From an uncultured Eubacteriales bacterium (GTDB lineage: Bacteria > Bacillota > Clostridia > Lachnospirales > Lachnospiraceae), in contig URMF01000040.1 in assembly GCA_900548855.1 (NCBI GenBank), positions 1-30,617 of the forward strand: 30,617 bases of DNA, in the 5' to 3' direction. The position numbers and the translations under genes are program-made. The notes under the pieces were generated by a model. It was given only the letters and a program-made list of their open reading frames with translations, did not search any database and had not been told where the DNA came from. This document shows, piece by piece, positions 22,723-29,732 of this stretch. Each line of letters begins with the position of its first letter. Within the stretch, counting starts at the first letter, position 1.

Positions 22723-24468
22723 ATGAATCAGAAAATAAGTGTAAATGCAAAGAGTCTGCAGTACGGCTTTTTAGCGGGTGCAAGGAGAATTGAAGAGAAA
22801 AAGGATTATATCAATGAATTAAATGTATTTCCGGTACCAGACGGTGATACGGGAACAAATATGACACTGACAATCACAGCGGCAGCAAAGGAAGTGGCAA
22901 ATATTAAGGAGCCAACCTTTGCTAATGTGACGAAAGCGATGTCTACCGGCTCCCTGCGCGGCGCAAGGGGGAATTCCGGCGTTATATTATCACAGTTAAT
23001 CCGTGGCTTGTGTAAGGAATTAGAGGGAAAAGAAGAGGTGACCATTGAGGATATTGCCAAGGCATTTAACCGGGCAGTGGCAACTGCATATAAGGCGGTT
23101 ATGAAGCCAAAGGAAGGAACCATTCTTACTGTGGCAAAGGGACTTTCTGACAAGGCATCTGAGCTGAGTACTACCAACAAGAGTCTGCTGGATTTTGCAA
23201 CGGAGGTGCTGGCATACGGTAGAGAAGTGTTAAACCAGACACCGGAGATGCTTCCGGTTTTGAAAGAAGCAGGAGTTGTGGACTCAGGTGGAGAGGGTCT
23301 GATGACCATATTGGAGGGCGCCTATGATGCGCTGACGGGTAAGGTGACTTATGACTTTTCAAATGGTTTTGACGGCGGCGCTTCTGACGGCAAGCCGGCA
23401 CCGGATGCATCAGGGCTGAAGCTTACCAATTCGGTTGGCATTGACCGCAAGGAGATAGATACCTCCCATATCAAGTATGGTTATTGTACTGAGTTTATTA
23501 TCATGATTGAGAAGGAGTATAACAAGGAGATTGAAAAGGAATTTAAATCTTATCTGGAATCAATTGGTGATTCTTTAGTTGTAGTGTCGGATGATGAGAT
23601 TGTTAAGGTTCATGTACACACAAACCATCCGGGACTTGCATTTGAACGGGGACTTACTTATGGTTCTTTGACCAGCATGAAGGTGGATAATATGCGGGAG
23701 GAGCATAGGGAGAAGGTCATTATGGAGGCCGAGAAGATGGCGGCACTGCAGGCAGAAGAGAAGGAAAATGAGCAGAAAGAGGCAGTGAAAGAGGTAACGG
23801 CACAGCGCAGGGAATATGGATTTATTTCTGTATCTGTGGGTGAAGGAATGAATGATATTTTTAGAGATTTAGGAGTGGATTATCTGATTGAAGGTGGTCA
23901 GACCATGAATCCAAGTACCGAGGATATGTTAAATGCCATTGAACAGGTAAATGCAGATACCATTTATATTTTACCGAATAATAAAAACATTATATTAGCT
24001 GCGAACCAGGCGCAGTCCTTAACGGAGGATAAGGAAATTATCGTTGTTCCGTCCAAGACGGCACCCCAGGGAGTAGCAGCATTGGTAAGCTTTGATGCTG
24101 CTAAGTCTGGCAAGGAAAATTTGGCTTCCATGACGGAGGAAATGAGTAATGTGAAGACAGGGCAGGTTACTTATGCAGTCCGGGATACGAATATTGATGG
24201 AAAGGCCATTAATGCCGGTGATATTATGGGAATTGATGACGAGGGTATTAAGGCGGTATCCACGGATTTGGTTGTTGCCACAAAGGATTTGTTAAAGGAA
24301 ATGGTGGATGAGGATTCGGAGCTGATTAGCATTTATTATGGTGCGGATGTGAAAGAAGAGGATGCGCAGGAATTTGCTGATTATGTGGAAGAGACATACG
24401 AAGACTGCGATGTGGAATTCAATTATGGAGGCCAGCCAATATATTACTATATTTTATCCGTTGAATAG
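22723..24468 (+). CDS. fakA: DAK2-domain kinase YloV/FakA (fatty acid kinase-like)
   Basis: 581 residues. The N-terminal DhaL-like ATP domain (about 8-205) has VFPVPDGDTGTNM with Asp40 and Asp42 as metal ligands, TGSLRGARGNSGVILSQ and VVDSGGEGLM. The middle (about 245-330) carries TEFIIMIEKEY and VHVHTNHPG. The C-terminus (about 360-581) matches the family's DegV-like or phosphatase-fold domain (LPNNKNIILAANQA). In staphylococci FakA phosphorylates fatty acids bound to a DegV-type FakB partner for phospholipid synthesis; no FakB gene is visible here. AGGAGG precedes the ATG. A terminator and a hairpin repeat separate it from recG, although the B. subtilis order also places recG nearby. Confidence 0.92.
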   Translation: MNQKISVNAKSLQYGFLAGARRIEEKKDYINELNVFPVPDGDTGTNMTLTITAAAKEVANIKEPTFANVTKAMSTGSLRGARGNSGVILSQLIRGLCKELEGKEEVTIEDIAKAFNRAVATAYKAVMKPKEGTILTVAKGLSDKASELSTTNKSLLDFATEVLAYGREVLNQTPEMLPVLKEAGVVDSGGEGLMTILEGAYDALTGKVTYDFSNGFDGGASDGKPAPDASGLKLTNSVGIDRKEIDTSHIKYGYCTEFIIMIEKEYNKEIEKEFKSYLESIGDSLVVVSDDEIVKVHVHTNHPGLAFERGLTYGSLTSMKVDNMREEHREKVIMEAEKMAALQAEEKENEQKEAVKEVTAQRREYGFISVSVGEGMNDIFRDLGVDYLIEGGQTMNPSTEDMLNAIEQVNADTIYILPNNKNIILAANQAQSLTEDKEIIVVPSKTAPQGVAALVSFDAAKSGKENLASMTEEMSNVKTGQVTYAVRDTNIDGKAINAGDIMGIDDEGIKAVSTDLVVATKDLLKEMVDEDSELISIYYGADVKEEDAQEFADYVEETYEDCDVEFNYGGQPIYYYILSVE

Positions 24469-24481
24469 GTAAGCTGTATTT

Positions 24482-24520
24482 AAAAGGCTGCCGCCAAAAG
24501 AGGTGCGGCAGCCTTTTCTT
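24482..24520 (+). terminator. Intrinsic terminator of the yloU-yloV unit
   Basis: AAAAGGCTGCCGC (24482-24494) pairs perfectly over 13 bp with GCGGCAGCCTTTT (24505-24517), followed by CTT. The hairpin repeat copy 5 starts at the next base. Confidence 0.9.
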
Positions 24521-24563
24521 GTTGCCAAGCATATGGGAAAAAGGTCTAGTGGACCTTTTTCGA
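24521..24563 (+). repeat. 43 bp hairpin repeat, copy 5 (type A)
   Basis: Starts GTTGCCAAGCATATG. The stem GAAAAAGGTCT, loop AGT, GGACCTTTTTC has 11 pairs with one T-G wobble at the loop. It lies directly after the fakA terminator and 31 bases before the recG start codon. Confidence 0.88.
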
Positions 24564-24594
24564 ACGTAGACATTGCGGAGGGAAGAAGATAGAT

Positions 24595-26613
24595 ATGAAA
24601 ATAACAGATAAGATTGTGAGCCTCAAGGGAATCGGCCCCAAAACAGCGGCATTATTTGAGAAGCTTAAGGTCTATACAATTGAGGATTTAATAAAATTAT
24701 ATCCAAGGAATTACCTTAGCTATGCCAAACCTGTAGCAATCAGTGAGGCAGAGCCTGGAGAACGTGTAACCATAAAGGCTTCGGTGCAGTCGTATGTGGA
24801 CATAAAGAAGGTGAGAAGCCTTACATTAGTGACCTGTATAGTGAAAGACGGTACGGGAGTGGTTAAGCTTACCTGGTATAATTCTCCGTTTTTAAAGCAG
24901 GTGTTTCATATCGGGCAGACCTTCATTTTTGTAGGCACGTTAATCGTGCGTAACCATCAGCTTACGATGGAACACCCGGAATACTATACCCAGGCACAGT
25001 ATGACAAGCTGGTATCCTCTTTACAGCCGGTTTATCCTCTGACAGAGGGGCTTAGCAATAAGGTGGTCACAAAGGCTGTTGCCGGTGCGCTGGTTTATCT
25101 GGATGAGATTACAGATAAGGTGCCAGAGGAAATACGCAAAAGTTTTTCCCTGATGCCCCTCGATAAGGCGATACAGGGAACGCATTTTCCGGATAATATG
25201 GATACCTTAATGGAATGCAGAAACCGTCTGGTTTTTGATGAGTTTTTCTGGTTTTTGCTGCATATGCGGCTTATGCGGGAAAAGACGGTAAAGGCACGGA
25301 ATCATTTTGTTATGAAAGACTACAGTGCGGTAGATGCATTTATTGAGAGACTGCCTTTTTCTCTTACAAAGGGACAGGCACAGGCAATCCGGGAAATCGA
25401 AGAAGATATGTCGGGGGACACAGTTATGAATCGGTTAATCCAGGGAGATGTGGGATCTGGTAAGACGGCAGTGGCAGAGATGGCATTACTGGCAGCGGTT
25501 AAAAATGGATATCAGGCTGCCTTTATGGCGCCCACTGAGGTGCTTGCCATGCAGCATTTTGAAAGCATATCCAGAGATTTGGGGGATTTTGATATAAGAG
25601 TGGAGCTGCTCTGCGGCTCCACCAGGCTTTCGGAAAAGCGTAGAATATATGAGGCACTGGCAGCTGGGGAGATTGATATTTTGATAGGCACCCATGCGCT
25701 GATACAGGATAAGGTGGTATATAAAAGGCTTGCCCTTGTTATTACGGATGAGCAGCACCGGTTTGGAGTGCGGCAGCGTGCAAAATTTTCGGAAAAGGGA
25801 AAGGAACCGCATGTGCTTGTTATGAGTGCTACCCCGATTCCAAGAACACTGGCGATTATCATGTATGGAGATTTGGATATTTCTGTTATGAAGGACATGC
25901 CGGCATCTAGAAAACCTATTAAGAATTGCGTTGTTGGTTCTCAGTACCGTCCAACGGCATATAAATTTATGTTAGAGCAGATTCAGCAGGGACATCAGAT
26001 TTATATTATTTGTCCCATGGTGGAAGCCAGTGAAAATGTAGAAGCGGAAAATGTAATAGAATATCAGGAGAGTCTTTTGAATATCTTTCCGAATGGCATT
26101 CATATTTCCTATCTTCACGGCAGAATGCTGCCAGAGGAAAAAAATGCAATTATGCGGGAGTTTGCAGAAGGTAAAACGGATATTCTTGTATCTACCACGG
26201 TAATTGAGGTAGGCATCAATAATCCAAACGCAACCGTTATGATGATTGAAAATGCAGAAAAATTTGGCCTTGCCCAGCTTCACCAGCTGCGGGGACGCGT
26301 GGGAAGAGGTGACGCCCAGTCCTATTGCATTATGCTTTGCAGCACAGAGAGGAAGGAAGCCCTTGAACGCCTGAATATTTTGAATGAGTCAAACGATGGC
26401 TTTTATATTGCAGGTGAGGATTTAAAGCTTCGTGGTCCGGGGGATTTTTTCGGTGTCCGTCAAAGCGGCGATTTGTTGTTCCGGCTGGGGGATATCTATA
26501 ACAATGCTGATATGTTAAAGCAGGCAAATGATGCACTTGCTTATTTGGAAAAGAAGAAATATCCTCTGGAAAAGCTGGTAAATGATTGTGATTATGGAAG
26601 TATTCAGCTGTAA
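24595..26613 (+). CDS. recG: ATP-dependent DNA helicase RecG
   Basis: A double-stranded DNA translocase that remodels stalled replication forks and Holliday junctions. 672 residues, normal. The N-terminal wedge/OB region (about 1-150) starts with VSLKGIGPKTAALFEKL. The motor has Walker A GDVGSGKT (284-291), a GTHALIQ motif, DEQH (385-388), SATPIPRTLA, STTVIEVGINNP and HQLRGRVGRG. The TRG-type motif GEDLKLRGPGDFFGVRQSG is present. GGAGGG lies 13 bases before the ATG, somewhat far. The upstream terminator suggests separate expression, though no clear promoter is seen in the short gap, so read-through is possible. A bidirectional terminator follows. Confidence 0.97.
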   Translation: MKITDKIVSLKGIGPKTAALFEKLKVYTIEDLIKLYPRNYLSYAKPVAISEAEPGERVTIKASVQSYVDIKKVRSLTLVTCIVKDGTGVVKLTWYNSPFLKQVFHIGQTFIFVGTLIVRNHQLTMEHPEYYTQAQYDKLVSSLQPVYPLTEGLSNKVVTKAVAGALVYLDEITDKVPEEIRKSFSLMPLDKAIQGTHFPDNMDTLMECRNRLVFDEFFWFLLHMRLMREKTVKARNHFVMKDYSAVDAFIERLPFSLTKGQAQAIREIEEDMSGDTVMNRLIQGDVGSGKTAVAEMALLAAVKNGYQAAFMAPTEVLAMQHFESISRDLGDFDIRVELLCGSTRLSEKRRIYEALAAGEIDILIGTHALIQDKVVYKRLALVITDEQHRFGVRQRAKFSEKGKEPHVLVMSATPIPRTLAIIMYGDLDISVMKDMPASRKPIKNCVVGSQYRPTAYKFMLEQIQQGHQIYIICPMVEASENVEAENVIEYQESLLNIFPNGIHISYLHGRMLPEEKNAIMREFAEGKTDILVSTTVIEVGINNPNATVMMIENAEKFGLAQLHQLRGRVGRGDAQSYCIMLCSTERKEALERLNILNESNDGFYIAGEDLKLRGPGDFFGVRQSGDLLFRLGDIYNNADMLKQANDALAYLEKKKYPLEKLVNDCDYGSIQL

Positions 26614-26621
26614 TATAGTAT

Positions 26622-26659
26622 GAAAAAGCCTGTCATTGGAAGCAGTGGCAGGCTTTTTC
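26622..26659. terminator. Bidirectional terminator between recG and the SASP gene
   Basis: GAAAAAGCCTGTCA (26622-26635) pairs with TGGCAGGCTTTTTC (26646-26659), 14 bp with one G-U. The A and T runs on the arms suit both recG (plus) and the convergent SASP gene (minus). Confidence 0.9.
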
Positions 26660-26686
26660 ACAGTTTTTGGCGTATTTAGGAAAGAA

Positions 26687-26878
26687 TTACTTTCCACTCA
26701 TTTCACGTTCCTGGGCTTCAATCATTTTCTTGACCATATAGCCGCCGACAGAACCGTTCTGATATGAGGTAAGGTCACCGTTGTATCCGTTTTTCAAAGG
26801 AACACCGATTTCGTTTGCCACTTCGTACTTAAATCTGTCCAAAGCACCCTGCGCTTCCTTTTTTGTTCTGCTACTCAT
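26687..26878 (-). CDS. Alpha/beta-type small acid-soluble spore protein
   Basis: 63 residues. It matches the alpha/beta SASP pattern: a helix with FKYEVANEIGV, where the GPR germination protease site lies near residues 19-25, and the signature NGYNGDLTSYQNGSVGGYMVKKM. These proteins coat spore DNA and protect it from UV and heat, then are degraded at germination. AAGGAGG lies 8 bases before the ATG at 26878. It should be transcribed in the forespore by sigma-G, but I could not place a convincing sigma-G promoter. It is convergent with recG. Confidence 0.95.
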   Translation of the reverse strand: MSSRTKKEAQGALDRFKYEVANEIGVPLKNGYNGDLTSYQNGSVGGYMVKKMIEAQEREMSGK

Positions 26879-26914
26879 GATATGCGCCTCCTTTTTCTTA
26901 ATGTGTCTATATGA

Positions 26915-26932
26915 ACAACATTTTAATGTTGT
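26915..26932. promoter_or_regulatory. Inverted repeat upstream of the SASP gene
   Basis: ACAACATT (26915-26922) and AATGTTGT (26925-26932) are exact inverted arms with a two-base centre, about 37 bases upstream of the SASP start. It may be an operator or part of the promoter region for the minus strand. Confidence 0.4.
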
Positions 26933-26985
26933 AAGAATATTATCTGGATTTTAGAAAAAAATAAACTAGAAAGTCTTTTCAAGAA

Positions 26986-27014
26986 TTGAAAAAAATAGAA
27001 AATTTATGTATACT
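26986..27014 (+). promoter_or_regulatory. Sigma-A promoter for the cellulase
   Basis: TTGAAA (26986-26991), a 17-base spacer and TATACT (27009-27014) lie about 65 bases before the GTG start. Confidence 0.65.
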
Positions 27015-27079
27015 TATTGGATAAACAAAAAGAGCAGAGTAGTAAAACAGTTTTTTAAGGGAATAAGGGGGATTACAGA

Positions 27080-28585
27080 GTGAGAGGTAATACGAGAAGA
27101 ATATTCGTTTTAATTTTGACAGCAATTTTTTTAGCGGGGCTGGCAGGCTGTGGAGATAAGGAAGCGGCAGTTACCACGGAGAGCGCAGTGACAGGAAGTG
27201 AAGCTGCCGTTGAGCAGACTGCAACAGAAGCTGCTACGGACAACTCCCAGGCTTTTGAGCTTACGGTGACCGGTACGAACAGCTGGGAAAGCGGCGGAAT
27301 GGTCTGTACCCAGTTTGACGGAGTGATTAAAAATAAGTCTGGTGATTCCGGAAAAAACTGGAAAGTATCAATTTCGGTTCCGGAAGGAGCAAAAATAGAG
27401 AATGGATGGAATGGTACATATACATTAGACGAGACAACTTTGGAGATTACTCCGGCGGAGTATAATACAGAGATTACTGCAGACGGTGAGGTTACATTTG
27501 GGTTTATCCTTGATACAAAGGAGACCTTTATGCCTTCACAGGGAACGCTGTCTATTGATGGTACGGAGTATGCCATAGGCGTTGCAACGGATTCGCAGTC
27601 TGGTGGTACAGAAGCCGCAGAGAAACAGACAGAGGCTGCAACGGAGAGTAAAACAACAGCTAAGAAGGATACCTCGGGAACACCAGTGGAAAACCATGGA
27701 GCTCTTTCTGTAGAAGGAACGGATATCGTGGATAAAAATGGTGACATATTCCAGTTAAGGGGAGTTTCTACCCACGGAATTAACTGGTTTCCGGATTACG
27801 TGAATAAAGAGGCATTTTCTTCGCTTGCCGGATATGGAGTCAATGCAATCCGTCTTGCCATGTATACAGCAGATTATAATGGCTATTGCAGTGGAGGCAG
27901 CCAGAAAGAGCTGGAGGACCTGGTAGACAAGGGTGTGCAGGCATGTAATGAGCTTGGATTATACGTAATTATTGACTGGCACATTTTAAATGACAATAAT
28001 CCAAACCAGAATAAGGATTCTGCTAAGGGCTTTTTTGAAACCGTATCAAAAAAATATGCCGGCTATGACAATGTCATTTATGAAATCTGTAATGAACCGA
28101 ATGGCGGAACCACTTGGGAGGATATAAAATCCTATGCGGAGGAGATAATCCCTGTTATCCGGAAAAATGATAAGAATGCACTCATAATTGTAGGAACTCC
28201 TAACTGGTCTCAGGATGTGGACATTGCTTCCCAAAATGCAATAGAGGGACAGGAAAATCTTGTGTATGCAGTACATTTTTATGCATCGACCCATAAGGCG
28301 GAGATTCGTGGCAAGGTAGAGAAGGCGAGACAGAATGGGCTTCCGGTAATCGTCAGTGAGTGCAGTATTTGCGAGGCTTCGGGAAATGGCTCCATCAATT
28401 ATGATGAGGCAGAAAAGTGGATGGAGATGATTGACGAGTATCATTTAAGTTATTTTGCATGGAATCTGAGTAATAAGGAGGAGCAATCGTCTCTGTTGAA
28501 ATCTTCTGTGACAAAAACCGGCAATTTTGAAGCGGCGGATTTTTCGGAAACGGGTTTGTGGTTTATAGAAAAATTCAGCAAATAG
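27080..28585 (+). CDS. Surface lipoprotein endoglucanase, CBM2-like plus GH5
   Basis: 501 residues from a GTG at 27080 with GGGGG 8 bases upstream. Lipobox LAGC (Cys24) anchors it outside the membrane. A Thr/Ala/Glu linker (about 28-56) leads to a CBM2-like domain (about 58-168) with Trp69, Trp94 and Trp110, candidate cellulose-contacting aromatics, then a second linker (about 172-205) and a GH5 barrel (about 206-501). Catalytic residues: acid/base Glu339 (YEICNEPNG) and nucleophile Glu427 (IVSECSI, followed by EASGNGS). RLRGVSTHG-type and IIDWHIL motifs fit subfamily 2 endoglucanases hydrolysing beta-1,4-glucan. There is no dockerin, so it is not cellulosomal. It stands between SASP and rsmD, with its own promoter, and looks like an accessory insertion. 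Confidence 0.92.
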   Translation: MRGNTRRIFVLILTAIFLAGLAGCGDKEAAVTTESAVTGSEAAVEQTATEAATDNSQAFELTVTGTNSWESGGMVCTQFDGVIKNKSGDSGKNWKVSISVPEGAKIENGWNGTYTLDETTLEITPAEYNTEITADGEVTFGFILDTKETFMPSQGTLSIDGTEYAIGVATDSQSGGTEAAEKQTEAATESKTTAKKDTSGTPVENHGALSVEGTDIVDKNGDIFQLRGVSTHGINWFPDYVNKEAFSSLAGYGVNAIRLAMYTADYNGYCSGGSQKELEDLVDKGVQACNELGLYVIIDWHILNDNNPNQNKDSAKGFFETVSKKYAGYDNVIYEICNEPNGGTTWEDIKSYAEEIIPVIRKNDKNALIIVGTPNWSQDVDIASQNAIEGQENLVYAVHFYASTHKAEIRGKVEKARQNGLPVIVSECSICEASGNGSINYDEAEKWMEMIDEYHLSYFAWNLSNKEEQSSLLKSSVTKTGNFEAADFSETGLWFIEKFSK

Positions 28586-28606
28586 AGTGACATTTACGTG
28601 AAACTA

Positions 28607-28634
28607 TTGACAAATCTAGGTTTTTTAATAAAAT
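28607..28634 (+). promoter_or_regulatory. Sigma-A promoter for rsmD-coaD
   Basis: A perfect TTGACA (28607-28612), a 16-base spacer and TAAAAT (28629-28634) lie 17 bases before the rsmD ATG. No terminator is visible between the cellulase and this promoter. Confidence 0.75.
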
Positions 28635-28651
28635 AGAGTAGGAGTACTAAC

Positions 28652-29206
28652 ATGAGAGTCATTGCGGGAAAAGCCAGAAGGCTGCAGCTTAAGGCACCGA
28701 AGGGAGCCGGTACCAGACCAACTACAGACCGTATTAAAGAAACACTGTTTAATATGATTCAGGATGAATTATATGAGATTCATTTTCTGGATTTATTCAG
28801 TGGAAGCGGTGCTATTGGGATTGAGGCATTAAGCCGTGGTGCGGCAAGTGCCTGTTTTGTGGAACAGAACAAAGAGGCAGCAGGCATTATAAGGGAAAAC
28901 CTGCAGTTTACCCATCTGTCTTTACAGGCAGAGGTGATGAATTGTACTGCAATTTCTGCAATTGCCATGCTTCAGGGAAAGGAGCGGTTTCATGTTGTGT
29001 TTATGGACCCACCCTATGGGAAGGGACTGGAAAAAGAGGTCTTAAGGTTTTCACCCTTTTATGAGATATTAGAAGAGAAAGCGTTAATTATAGTAGAGGC
29101 AGATTTGGATACCCAGTTATCTATGGAAGATATACGGGGATTTCGGATACTGAAGGAGAAAGTGTATAAGACAAATAAGCATATTTTTCTGGAAAAAATG
29201 GGATGA
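28652..29206 (+). CDS. rsmD: 16S rRNA (guanine966-N2)-methyltransferase RsmD
   Basis: Methylates G966 of 16S rRNA with S-adenosylmethionine. 184 residues, normal. The start block MRVIAGKARR...GAGTRPTTDRIKETLFN is typical. SAM-binding DLFSGSGAIGIEALSRGA (47-64) and the catalytic MDPPYG (118-123, DPPY type) are present. AGGAG lies 7 bases before the ATG. coaD starts 15 bases after its stop, the conserved rsmD-coaD pair of many Firmicutes. Confidence 0.96.
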   Translation: MRVIAGKARRLQLKAPKGAGTRPTTDRIKETLFNMIQDELYEIHFLDLFSGSGAIGIEALSRGAASACFVEQNKEAAGIIRENLQFTHLSLQAEVMNCTAISAIAMLQGKERFHVVFMDPPYGKGLEKEVLRFSPFYEILEEKALIIVEADLDTQLSMEDIRGFRILKEKVYKTNKHIFLEKMG

Positions 29207-29221
29207 AATGAGGACAAAAGA

Positions 29222-29701
29222 GTGAGTAAGGCAATTTATCCGGGAAGTTTTGACCCGGTAACATATGGCCATTTAGATATTATCAAGCGGTCGGCAGAAA
29301 TGTTCGATGAAGTAGTTGTGGGAGTACTGAATAATAGTGCCAAAAATCCATTATTTTCAGTGGAAGAAAGACAGGGGATGCTGAGTGAAGTCATAAAGGA
29401 GTTTGATAATGTGACGGTTATCAGTTTTGAAGGTTTGCTGGTGGACTATATGGCGGAAAATGATATTTCCGTGATTATCAGGGGACTTCGTGCAATTACG
29501 GATTTTGATTATGAATTACAAATCGCACAGAGTAACCGTAAAGTCAGCAGGGATACTATTGATACAGTGTTTTTAGCTACCAGTGTGGAATACGCATATT
29601 TAAGTTCCAGTATTGTCAAAGAGTATGCAAGTTATGGAACGGATGTATCGGATTTTGTGCCGCCATTTGTAGTAAAAAGACTGAAAGCACGTTTTTCGTA
29701 A
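29222..29701 (+). CDS. coaD: Phosphopantetheine adenylyltransferase
   Basis: Transfers AMP from ATP to 4'-phosphopantetheine, making dephospho-CoA, the penultimate step of coenzyme A synthesis. 159 residues. The nucleotide-binding YPGSFDPVTYGHLDI contains Thr14-x-Gly-His17. Further blocks are IIRGLRAITDFDYELQ (with Arg87 and Arg90) and the conserved YLSSSIVKE (127-134). The start is a GTG at 29222 preceded by GAGGA about 7 bases upstream. It is likely co-transcribed with rsmD and the coiled-coil gene downstream. Confidence 0.97.
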   Translation: MSKAIYPGSFDPVTYGHLDIIKRSAEMFDEVVVGVLNNSAKNPLFSVEERQGMLSEVIKEFDNVTVISFEGLLVDYMAENDISVIIRGLRAITDFDYELQIAQSNRKVSRDTIDTVFLATSVEYAYLSSSIVKEYASYGTDVSDFVPPFVVKRLKARFS

Positions 29702-29732
29702 AAGCGAATCAAAGGAAATGGAGGAAAAGAAA

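Noticed and set aside
22806..23309. 167-codon minus-strand reading frame inside yloV
   Set aside because: It is antisense to the conserved ATP domain and lacks a ribosome site.
27073..27747. 224-codon minus-strand reading frame inside the cellulase
   Set aside because: It mirrors the Thr/Ala/Glu-rich linkers, giving a Ser/Val-rich low-complexity product without a ribosome site.
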